Made by a program: the position numbers and the translations under genes. Positions 34,447 through 42,713 of a stretch of DNA of 64,000 nucleotides are shown here, in pieces. Every line of letters begins with the position of its first letter. Positions within the stretch are counted from its first letter, which is position 1. Under the pieces are notes generated by a model, which saw nothing but the letters and a program-made list of their open reading frames with translations, was not told the origin of the DNA and did not search any database. The DNA comes from Sphingobacterium sp. SYP-B4668 (GTDB taxonomy: Bacteria > Bacteroidota > Bacteroidia > Sphingobacteriales > Sphingobacteriaceae). The DNA lies in assembly GCF_027627455.1 (NCBI RefSeq), contig NZ_CP115483.1, positions 2,728,001 through 2,792,000 on the forward strand. The letters run 5' to 3'.

Positions 34447-34479
34447 AAAGGTTTCCATTCTCCCCGTTTGGAAACCTTT
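34447..34479 (+). terminator. Leader hairpin, possible attenuator
   Basis: Perfect 10-bp stem AAAGGTTTCC (34447-34456) with GGAAACCTTT (34470-34479), 13-base loop, followed by ATCTTTTT. Upstream AGGTTT (34428-34433) could instead pair with AAACCT (34472-34477), giving an alternative fold. Confidence 0.5.
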
Positions 34480-34724
34480 ATCTTTTTACCTAGATATCGA
34501 ATTTCAATAAAAATGTTATTTGTGCCGTCTTGGAGTAAGACGATGGAAAAGCTTTTTAATAGCTGGTCAAAATGCATTAGAAATAGATATTTCGCCGAAA
34601 ATTCATATCACAGCTACAAAATCAAAAATAATTTCCCAAAAAGATAAAATAAATTTGCAAGTTAATAATATTACTTCTAATTTTGACTTAGGTTTAGGTT
34701 GATTGCCTCGTCAAGAGGTATTTT

Positions 34725-34759
34725 AAAGCCTGGGAAATCGCCCGATTATCTCAGGCTTT
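34725..34759 (+). terminator. Terminator of the small transcription unit
   Basis: Stem AAAGCCTG (34725-34732) with CAGGCTTT (34752-34759), plus an inner stem AATCG/CGATT (34736-34740, 34743-34747), followed by a pyrimidine-rich stretch. Confidence 0.65.
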
Positions 34760-34786
34760 CTTCATTATCAAAGAAGTGACTTTCAA

Positions 34787-34817
34787 TTTGGACTACGCTA
34801 ATAAAATGCTAATTTTG
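34787..34817 (+). promoter_or_regulatory. Promoter of the PNGase F-like gene
   Basis: TTTG at 34787-34790, 19 bp spacer, TAATTTTG at 34810-34817; the ATG at 34832 is only 15 bp on, so the leader is very short. Confidence 0.7.
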
Positions 34818-34831
34818 GGGTTCAAATTCAC

Positions 34832-36502
34832 ATGATGAAAATCTACTATTTTTTATGTCTACTTCTGGTCTCAAATGTCGTGTTGGCGCAGGAGTCAAAT
34901 TATCTTATTACCTATAAAAGGAGTAACAATGGTAAGTTTGATGACAAACAAAATCCCACTCTTGTCTATGCTGGTACAGATCAGACAACTATTACCAATC
35001 AACAAATTATTAAGGGTATTGCGCGGGTGCCCTATGAACAATACTATGTCAATCGCACAAATAGTGCATATTATAAAATTACAACCTTTGAAAATGGTCG
35101 GCAGATTGCAACGGTCGATTCAACTGTCTTCGCAAAGCAGAAGTTCACTATTACTGATGAAAGCAAAATAATCTTGGGACACAAGGTGCGCAAGGCCACA
35201 ACATCAGTCAATTCCAATACAATAGACCTGTGGTACACCGAAGAATTAGGTATAAAAGCTTCTCCGGTAGAATTAGGACAAAATCTTGGATTGGTACTTG
35301 AAATGGTGAGAAATGGAAACTCGACGGTCACAGCAACAAATATAGAAAAGATAAAATCCATCCCCAATGCAATCAAGCTCCCAACCATCTCGTCTTTCGT
35401 TAATGAACTGACATATAAAGATCTTCTTTGGAAGAGCCGATTTGTCAGTATCCCTATATTTACTAAGCAACGAATTCGTTATAGCGACCAAATACAATCA
35501 GATAGTATACTTCGTTTTGCTGGAGGGACGGTAATTGTGCGAAAAATCAAAGTCCCGGAGTTGAAAAGAAATGAAGGCCAAGCTTTTATAGAAGTCGTCC
35601 AACAATCTAAAGGAGATGCTTATGATCGCACGGGGTCCGTCTTTTTGATACCAACAGATCAGGATATCAATTTCTTGGAAGGAATGAAAGCTGGAATAAA
35701 TACATTGCCTGTATATGAAAATGGAAATGGGAAGAAATATCAGGGGATGACCCTCACTGCGACTTATGAACCCGTTATTGAATTAATGCGTTTTTTTACG
35801 CCATTTGGTGTGAGTCAGTTCAATCATATCCAAATCAAAGGAAAGCACTGGCAAGACAGTGTCAGCTACCGACAAGATATATCCGAATTATTACCTCGTT
35901 TTGCTGGGAAAGAAGTATATATAGGTACTTATATAGGGAATTACGACAAAGAAGGGCACGAAGTCACTGTCAGCTTAACGATTCATCCTGGCAGACCACA
36001 GATGGCAGAGGGAGCTCAAGTATTGTCATTATTCAATACGGCTAATGTAATGGAAATGGGAGGGCAGGAGTATCCAACTATGTTCAATCAAGATAATGGA
36101 GTTGAAGTGACATTTGAGCTAGCTCAAGAGGCTAAGAATGTGCAGCTGAGATATATTACCACTGGTCATGGTGGCTGGGGCAACGGCGACGAATTTGTTC
36201 CCAAACCCAATAGTATATTTTTGGATGGACAACAGGTATTCAAGTTTACACCATGGCGCACGGAATGTGGTTCCTACCGACTATCAAATCCCGCGTCTGG
36301 TAATTTTGAAAGTGGCTTATCTTCTTCGGATTTGAGCCGTTCCAATTGGTGTCCAGGAACAGTCACGAACCCTATCTATATCGATCTTGGTAATCTTAAA
36401 GCTGGCAAACACACCATTAAAGTGTACATCCCTCAGGGTGCACCAGAGGGCACAAGCCTTTCTTATTGGAACGTATCTGGAGCGCTTCTTTACTACAACT
36501 AG
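34832..36502 (+). CDS. Secreted GLPGLI-like domain fused to PNGase F-like domain
   Basis: A 556-residue exported protein (signal 1-20, ending VLAQ). Residues about 20-165 resemble GLPGLI-family proteins: YLITYKRS opening, FTITDESKIILGHKVRKATT, LWYTEELGIKASP and NLGLVLEMVRNG, in the place of the GLPGLILEI motif. Residues about 225-556 resemble the two-domain core of PNGase F, which releases N-glycans. Asp265 (YDRTGSVFLIP) aligns with the essential Asp60, Glu454 (GDEFVPKPNSIFLDG) with Glu206, and SRSNWCPG (502-509) with the DRAGWCPG segment. The residue equivalent to Glu118 appears to be Tyr367 (GTYIG), so activity is not certain. Confidence 0.82.
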   Translation: MMKIYYFLCLLLVSNVVLAQESNYLITYKRSNNGKFDDKQNPTLVYAGTDQTTITNQQIIKGIARVPYEQYYVNRTNSAYYKITTFENGRQIATVDSTVFAKQKFTITDESKIILGHKVRKATTSVNSNTIDLWYTEELGIKASPVELGQNLGLVLEMVRNGNSTVTATNIEKIKSIPNAIKLPTISSFVNELTYKDLLWKSRFVSIPIFTKQRIRYSDQIQSDSILRFAGGTVIVRKIKVPELKRNEGQAFIEVVQQSKGDAYDRTGSVFLIPTDQDINFLEGMKAGINTLPVYENGNGKKYQGMTLTATYEPVIELMRFFTPFGVSQFNHIQIKGKHWQDSVSYRQDISELLPRFAGKEVYIGTYIGNYDKEGHEVTVSLTIHPGRPQMAEGAQVLSLFNTANVMEMGGQEYPTMFNQDNGVEVTFELAQEAKNVQLRYITTGHGGWGNGDEFVPKPNSIFLDGQQVFKFTPWRTECGSYRLSNPASGNFESGLSSSDLSRSNWCPGTVTNPIYIDLGNLKAGKHTIKVYIPQGAPEGTSLSYWNVSGALLYYN

Positions 36503-36526
36503 ACATTGGAGTTATATTCTACCGGG

Positions 36527-36578
36527 ATAAAAACAAGAAGGCATATTTGACTGGTCAAATATGCCTTCTTGTTTTTAT
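36527..36578 (+). terminator. Terminator of the PNGase F-like gene
   Basis: Perfect 24-bp stem (36527-36550 with 36555-36578) closed by CTGG, with T5 at the end of the second arm; 24 bp after the stop codon. Confidence 0.93.
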
Positions 36579-36686
36579 GAATAGCATGATTTAAATTGCA
36601 ACAATTATCTGTAACACATTTGTTTCTATTTCAAGCTTAAAATAGTAACTTAGGGAGTCCAATTAGTTAGCTTTTATTACTATATT

Positions 36687-36713
36687 TATATTTGCTAATT
36701 CAATTTAGCAAAT
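36687..36713 (+). promoter_or_regulatory. -7 element overlapped by an inverted repeat upstream of the GMC gene
   Basis: TATATTTG at 36687-36694 fits the -7 consensus; no good -33 was seen. A perfect 9-bp inverted repeat, ATTTGCTAA (36690-36698) and TTAGCAAAT (36705-36713), overlaps it, as an operator would. The gene starts at 36793. Confidence 0.5.
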
Positions 36714-36792
36714 CAAATTTTGATTTTGAGAGATCAACTGTAGAACTAAAAATGACACGTATTATAAACCAAAACAAAACAAACACTTATTT

Positions 36793-38529
36793 ATGAATGA
36801 CTACCAAATCAAGGAGAGTCCTGATGTATACGACGCTATAGTCGTGGGTTCGGGAGCGGGAGGTGGTATGGCAGGTTATGTATTGGCACATGCAGGACTC
36901 AAGGTCCTGATGTTAGAGGCTGGTCCATATTTTGACCCCGCCAAAGATGCTTTACAGCTTAGATGGCCATGGGAATCACCACGCAGAGGTGCCTCCACTA
37001 CACGCCCTTTTGGTGACTTTGACGCAGCCTTCGGTGGTTGGCAATTGGAAGGTGAACCCTATACCAAGGTAGCTGGAACGGAGTTTGAATGGTTCAGAGC
37101 GCGCATGCTCGGGGGCCGAACCAATCACTGGGGTCGGATCTCCTTACGCATGGGGCCAGATGATTTCAAACCGACTGACGGTGTTACCGATGAATGGCCA
37201 ATAACTTATGATGAAGTGAAACCATATTACGACCGCATAGATCGTATGATTGGAATATACGGTACGGTCGAGGGCATCCGCAACGAACCTGACGGGGTAT
37301 TTCTAAAACCACCAAAGCCTCGTCTCAATGAGTTGTATATCACAAAAGGTGCTCGAAAAGCAGGTGTGACGGTCATACCAGGCCGAGGATCTGTCTTGAC
37401 CGAAGCCTTGCCCGGGGTTGAAGGACGTAGTGTGTGTTTCTACTGTGGTCAATGCGGCCGATCCTGCAAGGTTTATGGTGATTTTTCGTCGTCATCATGC
37501 CTCGTATTTCCAGCGATGAAGACTGGCAATCTTACTGTAGTGGACAACGCCATGGTACGTGAGGTTCTGACCAATGATGAAGGGCAGGCAATTGGTGTTT
37601 CTTATGTTAATACGCAGGATTTGCAAGAATATAGCGTCAAAGGAAAGACTGTCATCCTTGGAGCAAGTGCCTGTGAAAGTGCGCGCATCATGCTCAATTC
37701 AAAATCTAAATCCCACCCTGGAGGCGTTGGAAACAGTAGTGGATTAGTTGGTAAATATCTACACGACTCTACTGGTGCAAGCTTATCAGGATATCTACCG
37801 CAATTACTAGATCGCAAGCGATACAATGAAGATGGGGTAGGCAGTGTTCACATCTATTCACCTTGGTGGTTGGACAACAAGAAGCTAAGTTTCCCTAGAG
37901 GATATCACATTGAGTATGGAGGTGGTATGCACATGCCGTCTTATGGCTTTTTGAATTGGGTGCCAAATGTCAATGACACTACACCAGGTCCAGATGGAAA
38001 TGCTAAAGAAAAGGGTGGCTATGGTCAATCCTTGAAGCAGGATTATCGTCGCTTCTACGGAGCAAATGTAGGTATGGCTGGTAGAGGTACTGCTTTGGCC
38101 CGTAAAGAAAACTATTGTGAAATCGATCCCAATAAAGTGGATAAGTTTGGTATTCCTGTTCTACGATTTAATTATAAGTGGGCTAACGAAGAAGTTGCAC
38201 AGGCGAAACATATGCAAGAGACTTTTCAGTCTATCATGCATGAGATGGGAGCGGTTATCACGTCTAATATACCTGGGGCAGACACCTTGTACGGACTCGA
38301 AGCTCCTGGGAAAATCATTCATGAAGGAGGTACGACTAGAATGGGAAATGATCCAAAAACTTCTGTGCTCAATAAGTGGGGGCAGGCACATGATTGTAAA
38401 AATCTATTCGTTGTAGATGCTGGACCATTTGTCCAACAGGGAGATAAAAATCTTACATGGACTATTTTAGCATTATCCATGAGGACCGCAGAGTATATAT
38501 TGGAACAAAAGAATAAACTAAATAGCTAA
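36793..38529 (+). CDS. GMC-family FAD dehydrogenase with a four-Cys motif
   Basis: A 578-residue flavoprotein. The dinucleotide-binding motif GSGAGGG is at residues 19-25; GGRTNHWGRISLR (about 110-122) and HEGGTTRMGNDPKTSVL are GMC signatures, and the C-terminal FVVDAGPFVQQGDKNLTWTILALSMRTAEYI is the GMC_oxred_C tail. Residues 215, 218, 221 and 225 are Cys (CFYCGQCGRSC), resembling the 3Fe-4S site of FAD-dependent glucose and gluconate dehydrogenase large subunits. No Tat or Sec signal is evident in it; the small-subunit gene 6 bp downstream carries one, so hitch-hiker export is possible. The substrate is probably a sugar or polyol but is not determined. Confidence 0.9.
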   Translation: MNDYQIKESPDVYDAIVVGSGAGGGMAGYVLAHAGLKVLMLEAGPYFDPAKDALQLRWPWESPRRGASTTRPFGDFDAAFGGWQLEGEPYTKVAGTEFEWFRARMLGGRTNHWGRISLRMGPDDFKPTDGVTDEWPITYDEVKPYYDRIDRMIGIYGTVEGIRNEPDGVFLKPPKPRLNELYITKGARKAGVTVIPGRGSVLTEALPGVEGRSVCFYCGQCGRSCKVYGDFSSSSCLVFPAMKTGNLTVVDNAMVREVLTNDEGQAIGVSYVNTQDLQEYSVKGKTVILGASACESARIMLNSKSKSHPGGVGNSSGLVGKYLHDSTGASLSGYLPQLLDRKRYNEDGVGSVHIYSPWWLDNKKLSFPRGYHIEYGGGMHMPSYGFLNWVPNVNDTTPGPDGNAKEKGGYGQSLKQDYRRFYGANVGMAGRGTALARKENYCEIDPNKVDKFGIPVLRFNYKWANEEVAQAKHMQETFQSIMHEMGAVITSNIPGADTLYGLEAPGKIIHEGGTTRMGNDPKTSVLNKWGQAHDCKNLFVVDAGPFVQQGDKNLTWTILALSMRTAEYILEQKNKLNS

Positions 38530-38535
38530 GCCATC

Positions 38536-39168
38536 ATGAATAGGAGAGATTCACTAAAAGCCCTCGGGCTTATGGCCGCGGGTTCAGGGTTGTTGGCCAG
38601 CGCGTGCAAACAAGATAAGACAGGAGCCAATCAGGTTGTTGATGGAGATGAGGTCAAAAAGCTTCCTGGAGTGCAGGAGTTTGAGCATGAACGTAATAAG
38701 AAGTTGTATGAAGAAAAGTTCTTTGATGAACATGAAATGGCTACGATAGCTGTATTAGCCGACATTATTATCCCAAAAGACGACATATCGGGCAGTGCTA
38801 CTGATGCTGGAGTGCCTGATTTTATAGAATTTATAGTCAAGGATTTACCAGACAATAAGCTCCCCATGCGCGGAGGATTGAAATGGTTGGATGTCCATGC
38901 ACAGAAAACTTATGGTAAGGTGTTTATTAAGTGCAAGGACAATGAAAAACTTTCGATTGTAGATGAAATTGCCTACCCAGTAAAAGCCAAGCCGGAGATG
39001 CAACAAGGAGTAGCGTTCTTTTCTTTGATGCGTAATCTAACGTCTTCAGGATTTTTCACGAGCCAAATAGGAGTGAAGGATATAGGGTACGCGGGTAATA
39101 TACCTGGTGTCTGGAAAGGGGTTCCAGAAGATGTCTTAAAGCAACATGGGTTTTCGGACAATATTTAA
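38536..39168 (+). CDS. Gluconate 2-dehydrogenase subunit 3-like protein
   Basis: A 210-residue small subunit partnering the GMC dehydrogenase. The N terminus MNRRDSLKALGLMAAGSGLLASACK combines a twin-arginine start with a lipobox-like LASAC, so it is probably a Tat-exported, perhaps lipid-anchored, chaperone/subunit. The body shows the family pattern: HEMATIAVLADIIIPKDDISGSATDAGVPDFIEFIVKD (about 63-100) and the C-terminal FFSLMRNLTSSGFFTSQIGVKDIGYAGN (about 160-187). It is 6 bp after the dehydrogenase gene. No cytochrome c subunit gene follows. Confidence 0.9.
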   Translation: MNRRDSLKALGLMAAGSGLLASACKQDKTGANQVVDGDEVKKLPGVQEFEHERNKKLYEEKFFDEHEMATIAVLADIIIPKDDISGSATDAGVPDFIEFIVKDLPDNKLPMRGGLKWLDVHAQKTYGKVFIKCKDNEKLSIVDEIAYPVKAKPEMQQGVAFFSLMRNLTSSGFFTSQIGVKDIGYAGNIPGVWKGVPEDVLKQHGFSDNI

Positions 39169-39186
39169 ATATCCCCGCCCCAAAAA

Positions 39187-39218
39187 AAAGTGCCCTTCAT
39201 GAATATGAGGGGCACTTT
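39187..39218. terminator. Bidirectional terminator between the GMC operon and ychF
   Basis: 9-bp stem AAAGTGCCC (39187-39195) with GGGCACTTT (39210-39218), A-rich upstream and pyrimidine-rich downstream; lies between converging genes. Confidence 0.8.
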
Positions 39219-39243
39219 CTAGTTAAAAGCTAATATGTAAACC

Positions 39244-40344
39244 TTAAACGTTAAAGCGGAAATGCATAATATCACCGTCTTCAACTACGTAAGCTTTCCC
39301 TTCTACACTTAGCTTGCCCGCTTCTTTTACAGCAGCTTCAGATCCATACTTAATAAAGTCGTCATATTTTATAACCTCTGCTCGTATAAAGCCTTTTTCA
39401 AAATCCGTATGAATCACTCCCGCAGCTTGCGGAGCTGTAAAGCCCTTTTCAATTGTCCAAGCACGCACTTCCTGTACACCTGCGGTAAAATACGTTGCTA
39501 AGTCCAGCAAAGAATATGCAGCACGAATAAGCTTATGCACACCAGATTCAGCTAAGCCTAAGTCATCTAAAAACATCTGACGCTCTTCATAGCTCTCTAG
39601 CTGTGCGATTTCAGATTCGATCTGCGCAGAGATAATCAGTACTTGAGCATTCTCATCCTTTACGGCCTCCTTAACCCTGTCTACATATCCATTTCCAGTA
39701 TTGACAGATGCCTCGTCAACATTACACACGTATACGACTGGCTTTGCAGTTAACAAGGCTAGGTCTTGAATGAACTCGAAATCTTCGGTTGTAATAGGTG
39801 CTGTACGCGCGGATCTACCTGATTCCAAATGATCTTTAACTACTGAAAGGATTTCAAATGTGCGTTTAGCATCCTTGTCACCGCCAGTTTTGGCCATTTT
39901 TTCAACCTTTTGAATACGTTTTACAACAGTATCCAAATCCTTGAGCTGCAGCTCCGTATCAATGATCTCTTTGTCGCGAATAGGGTCTACCGAACCATCC
40001 ACATGGATTACATTACCATCATCAAAGCAACGTAATACGTGAATAATCGCATTTGTTGTTCGGATATTGCCTAAGAACTGATTTCCAAGACCTTCTCCTT
40101 TAGACGCTCCTTTTACCAATCCTGCAATATCTACAATCTCGATTGTATTTGGGACGAGACGTTGGGGATTCACAAGTTCAGCTAGTTTATTAAGACGTTC
40201 GTCAGGTACTGTGATAACACCTACGTTCGGTTCTATAGTACAAAATGGAAAATTTGCCGCCTGCGCCTTTGCGTTGGACAAGCAATTGAATAATGTCGAT
40301 TTTCCTACATTTGGTAGGCCGACTATACCGCATTGTAAAGCCAT
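39244..40344 (-). CDS. ychF: YchF, redox-regulated Obg-family ATPase
   Basis: A 366-residue Obg-like P-loop protein. GLPNVGKST (about residues 8-16) is G1, [20 protein letters not shown] covers G3 and switch II, and the Obg-typical NxxE/NVDE (VCNVDEAS, about 205) replaces NKxD, which fits ATP preference. The C-terminal TGS-like domain ends [37 protein letters not shown], the usual YchF tail. An in-frame GTG lies 27 bp upstream; the ATG at 40344 (MALQCGIVG) gives the family length. It binds ribosomes and is linked to oxidative stress. Confidence 0.96.
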   Translation of the reverse strand: MALQCGIVGLPNVGKSTLFNCLSNAKAQAANFPFCTIEPNVGVITVPDERLNKLAELVNPQRLVPNTIEIVDIAGLVKGASKGEGLGNQFLGNIRTTNAIIHVLRCFDDGNVIHVDGSVDPIRDKEIIDTELQLKDLDTVVKRIQKVEKMAKTGGDKDAKRTFEILSVVKDHLESGRSARTAPITTEDFEFIQDLALLTAKPVVYVCNVDEASVNTGNGYVDRVKEAVKDENAQVLIISAQIESEIAQLESYEERQMFLDDLGLAESGVHKLIRAAYSLLDLATYFTAGVQEVRAWTIEKGFTAPQAAGVIHTDFEKGFIRAEVIKYDDFIKYGSEAAVKEAGKLSVEGKAYVVEDGDIMHFRFNV

Positions 40345-40412
40345 GAATGTTGCTGTTTTTTTTAATTGCACAAAGATAGAAAATTCAAACTAACTAATGC
40401 ATATATTTAAGT

Positions 40413-40742
40413 ATGCAATGGATTGAGATTCCAAAAAGTTATTTAGCCAGCCCTAGTCAGATTACTTTGGTAAAACTACCTGAGTTGAACTTTTGTTTGA
40501 TCAAAAATGGTCTCCATTGGGCTGCCTTTGCTACCAAGTGTCCGCATGCTGGAGCCTTGTTATCTAGTGGCTGGTGCGAAAATGGACGGATAATATGCCC
40601 CCACCATCGTCACGCTTTCTCCTTAGATAGTGGTCGCGGAGACCCTGGGCAAGGTGATTATCTAAAAATATTTCCCCTTAAAGAAGAAGCCAATAAACTT
40701 TATATAGGACTGGAAAAGCCGTGGTGGAAGAAGATTTTCTAA
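40413..40742 (+). CDS. Rieske [2Fe-2S] ferredoxin-like protein
   Basis: A 109-residue Rieske protein. The cluster ligands are Cys43-Pro-His45 and Cys62-Pro-His-His65 (CPHAG ... CPHHRHAF). The Cys-Pro-His-Ala-Gly form with 16 residues between the pairs resembles stand-alone dioxygenase ferredoxins or NirD-type proteins. No signal peptide, so cytosolic electron transfer is likely; the partner is not evident. It is divergent from ychF and has no operon partner. Confidence 0.9.
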   Translation: MQWIEIPKSYLASPSQITLVKLPELNFCLIKNGLHWAAFATKCPHAGALLSSGWCENGRIICPHHRHAFSLDSGRGDPGQGDYLKIFPLKEEANKLYIGLEKPWWKKIF

Positions 40743-41022
40743 AGACACCTATCTGATCACCATGTTGATTTAATACAGAATTTATCGTTAACTTTATTTA
40801 ACTAGCTCTTGTTTCATGAAAGATGGAAGTTAGTTTAGCGCGTAGCGACGATTATTATTACAACGATTGTAACCAATTTAGGGACTTTAATACTCCTGTT
40901 TTTTTTACCGGGTACTGTGTGTAGCGACACCCCCATATACTGGTAACGATAAGCTCAAATGCAATGTGAGGATTTGCAAGGGTTGATACACCAATGAATA
41001 TTACACGATAAAGTATATACCT

Positions 41023-41562
41023 ATGAAAATTCTAAAAATTATCCTACTAGTGGTGGCTATACTTATTGCAATACCACTTATTACGGCTCTATTTGTGAAA
41101 AAGGACTATGCCGTTGAGAGAGAAATTGTCATTAACAGACCCAAGGACTTCGTATTTGATTACATCAAACTCCTCAAGAATCAAGACAACTTTAGTAAAT
41201 GGGCCACGATGGATCCCCATATGAAAAAGAGTTATGACGGCATAGATGGGACAGTAGGTTTTATCTCGGCTTGGGATAGCGAGCAAAAAGACGTTGGCAA
41301 GGGTGAGCAGGAGATTAAGAAAATTGAACCTGGAGCACGCATTGATTTCGAATTGCGGTTTATCGAGCCTTTTGAATCCAAGGATCAGGCACATATGACG
41401 ACTGAAGCGTTATCTGATTCTACTACCCGTGTCAAGTGGGGATTCGACGGGCACATGGATTATCCAATGAATATCATGCTGTTATGCATGGATTTTGACA
41501 AAATGCTTGGTGGAGATCTCGAAATTGGGTTACAAAACTTGAAAACACAGCTAGAGAAATAA
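41023..41562 (+). CDS. Membrane-anchored SRPBCC (START/Bet v1-like) protein
   Basis: A 179-residue protein with one N-terminal hydrophobic helix (residues 4-25, no cleavage site apparent) followed by an SRPBCC fold: VEREIVINRPKDFVFDYIKLLKNQDNFSKWATMDPHMKKSYDG is the typical beta1-helix opening, and the C-terminal helix is LLCMDFDKMLGGDLEIGLQNLKTQLE. Members bind hydrophobic ligands in a cavity; the ligand is unknown. In Bacteroidota these are often listed as polyketide cyclases, without evidence of such activity. It is monocistronic. Confidence 0.85.
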   Translation: MKILKIILLVVAILIAIPLITALFVKKDYAVEREIVINRPKDFVFDYIKLLKNQDNFSKWATMDPHMKKSYDGIDGTVGFISAWDSEQKDVGKGEQEIKKIEPGARIDFELRFIEPFESKDQAHMTTEALSDSTTRVKWGFDGHMDYPMNIMLLCMDFDKMLGGDLEIGLQNLKTQLEK

Positions 41563-41703
41563 TAAATTCTTAAAGCCCCAAATACTGCTATCCGCTTCAA
41601 TACCTCTCAGGGTTGGAGCGGATTATCCTGCGAATAACCTTTATTACGCCTTTAATTTGAGTATATTTGCAACGTTAAGTTTGAAAAAAATTAACAGACG
41701 TGT

Positions 41704-42705
41704 ATGCAATATAAGAAAATTGGTGTCATTGGGAGCGGCAGTTGGGCCACGGCAATGATTAAGATGATGACGGACAATACTGCTGAAAAAACTATTCTCT
41801 GGTGGGTCCGCAAACAGGAGGATAGGGACTATATATTAGCGTATAGGCACAATCCTAGTTATTTAAGTGCTGTAGAAATAAAATTGTCCCGCGATCAAAT
41901 ATCCACTGATGCTTTGAGCATCATACAGAAATCGGACATCATAATCTTAAATACTCCTGCCGCTTATTTAAAGGCTGCGCTCCGGGACGTCAAGCCTGAG
42001 CACCTAAGGGGGAAGGTCATTGTCTCCGCCATAAAAGGGATCGTTCCCGATGAAAATCTAATTGTCGGTGAATATTTGATGAAATTTTTTGATGTTGATC
42101 TTGCAAATATTGTTGTAATAGGTGGACCATGTCATGCCGAAGAGGTCTCCTTGGAAAAATTGTCGTATCTGACATTAGCTTCCAAAGAAATTGAAAATGC
42201 TCAATTAATAGCGGAAATTCTGCAAAATAGATATATAAAGACAATAATATCTGCCGACGTCTTAGGTGTTGAATATGGTGCAGTATTGAAGAATATATAT
42301 GCATTAGCAGGAGGAATTTGCCATGGATTAGGCTTTGGAGATAATTTTCAAGCTGTCCTCGTGTCCAACGCGATACGAGAGATGGAGACTTGCCTAGATG
42401 TAATAGACCCGCAGGAGCGGGAGATTAATGCTTCGGCATATCTTGGCGATTTACTGGTTACGGCATATTCTCAATTTAGCCGCAATCGAACTTTCGGCAA
42501 TATGATTGGTAAAGGCTACAGTGTCCAATCGGCCCAGTTGGAGATGAATATGGTTGCAGAGGGGTACTATGCGTCAGCCTGTATACAACGTGTCATACAG
42601 CAATACCAGCTGGATATGCCCATTTGTGAAGCCGTTTATGAAATACTATACCAACACAAATCCGCTTTGCAGACCGTAAAAACACTTGCAGACTCCTTAA
42701 ATTAA
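41704..42705 (+). CDS. gpsA: Glycerol-3-phosphate dehydrogenase [NAD(P)+]
   Basis: A 333-residue enzyme reducing dihydroxyacetone phosphate to sn-glycerol-3-phosphate for phospholipid synthesis. The Rossmann opening is GVIGSGSWATAMIKM, with SW-A-T in the place of GxWGTA. The substrate-binding segments are VSAIKGI (about 99-105), GGPCHAEEV (about 141-149) and the catalytic Lys in EYGAVLKNIYALAGGICHGLGFGDN (about 190-214). A -7 element TATATTTG lies at 41662-41669. hemF starts 8 bp downstream, so both are probably co-transcribed. Confidence 0.94.
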   Translation: MQYKKIGVIGSGSWATAMIKMMTDNTAEKTILWWVRKQEDRDYILAYRHNPSYLSAVEIKLSRDQISTDALSIIQKSDIIILNTPAAYLKAALRDVKPEHLRGKVIVSAIKGIVPDENLIVGEYLMKFFDVDLANIVVIGGPCHAEEVSLEKLSYLTLASKEIENAQLIAEILQNRYIKTIISADVLGVEYGAVLKNIYALAGGICHGLGFGDNFQAVLVSNAIREMETCLDVIDPQEREINASAYLGDLLVTAYSQFSRNRTFGNMIGKGYSVQSAQLEMNMVAEGYYASACIQRVIQQYQLDMPICEAVYEILYQHKSALQTVKTLADSLN

Positions 42706-42713
42706 TATTGATT

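Larger units (their letters stand above)
34414..34760 (+). ncRNA. Candidate small transcript (sRNA or small-protein mRNA)
   Basis: The transcript is bounded by the promoter ending at 34413 and the terminator at 34725-34759. A leader hairpin (34447-34479, T-run after it) could end transcription early. Two overlapping short frames exist: ATG 34513 to TAA 34647 (45 codons) and TTG 34520 to TGA 34702 (60 codons). Neither resembles a known protein, and the second has a beta-strand-like alternating pattern. A 9-bp direct repeat, TTAGGTTTA, occurs near each end (34426-34434 and 34688-34696). The RNA itself may be the product. Confidence 0.4.
34222..34831. other. Long intergenic region holding a self-contained small transcription unit
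   Basis: These 610 bases hold no recognisable gene. Between 34383 and 34760 they contain a promoter, a leader hairpin, short open frames and a terminator (see separate entries). The first 150 bases hold only a minor dyad (34320-34335), and the last 60 hold the promoter of the PNGase-like gene. Confidence 0.6.

Noticed and set aside
34520..34702. 60-codon frame with TTG start inside the small transcription unit, considered as a protein-coding gene
   Set aside because: The start is TTG without a ribosome-binding signal, it overlaps another frame with an ATG, and no family resemblance was seen. It is kept only as part of the candidate transcript.
40742..41022. Possible broken gene or RNA before the SRPBCC gene (dyads at 40858-40872 and around 40918)
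   Set aside because: Only short 6-bp and 4-bp dyads, no frame with protein-like content and no promoter-terminator pair.
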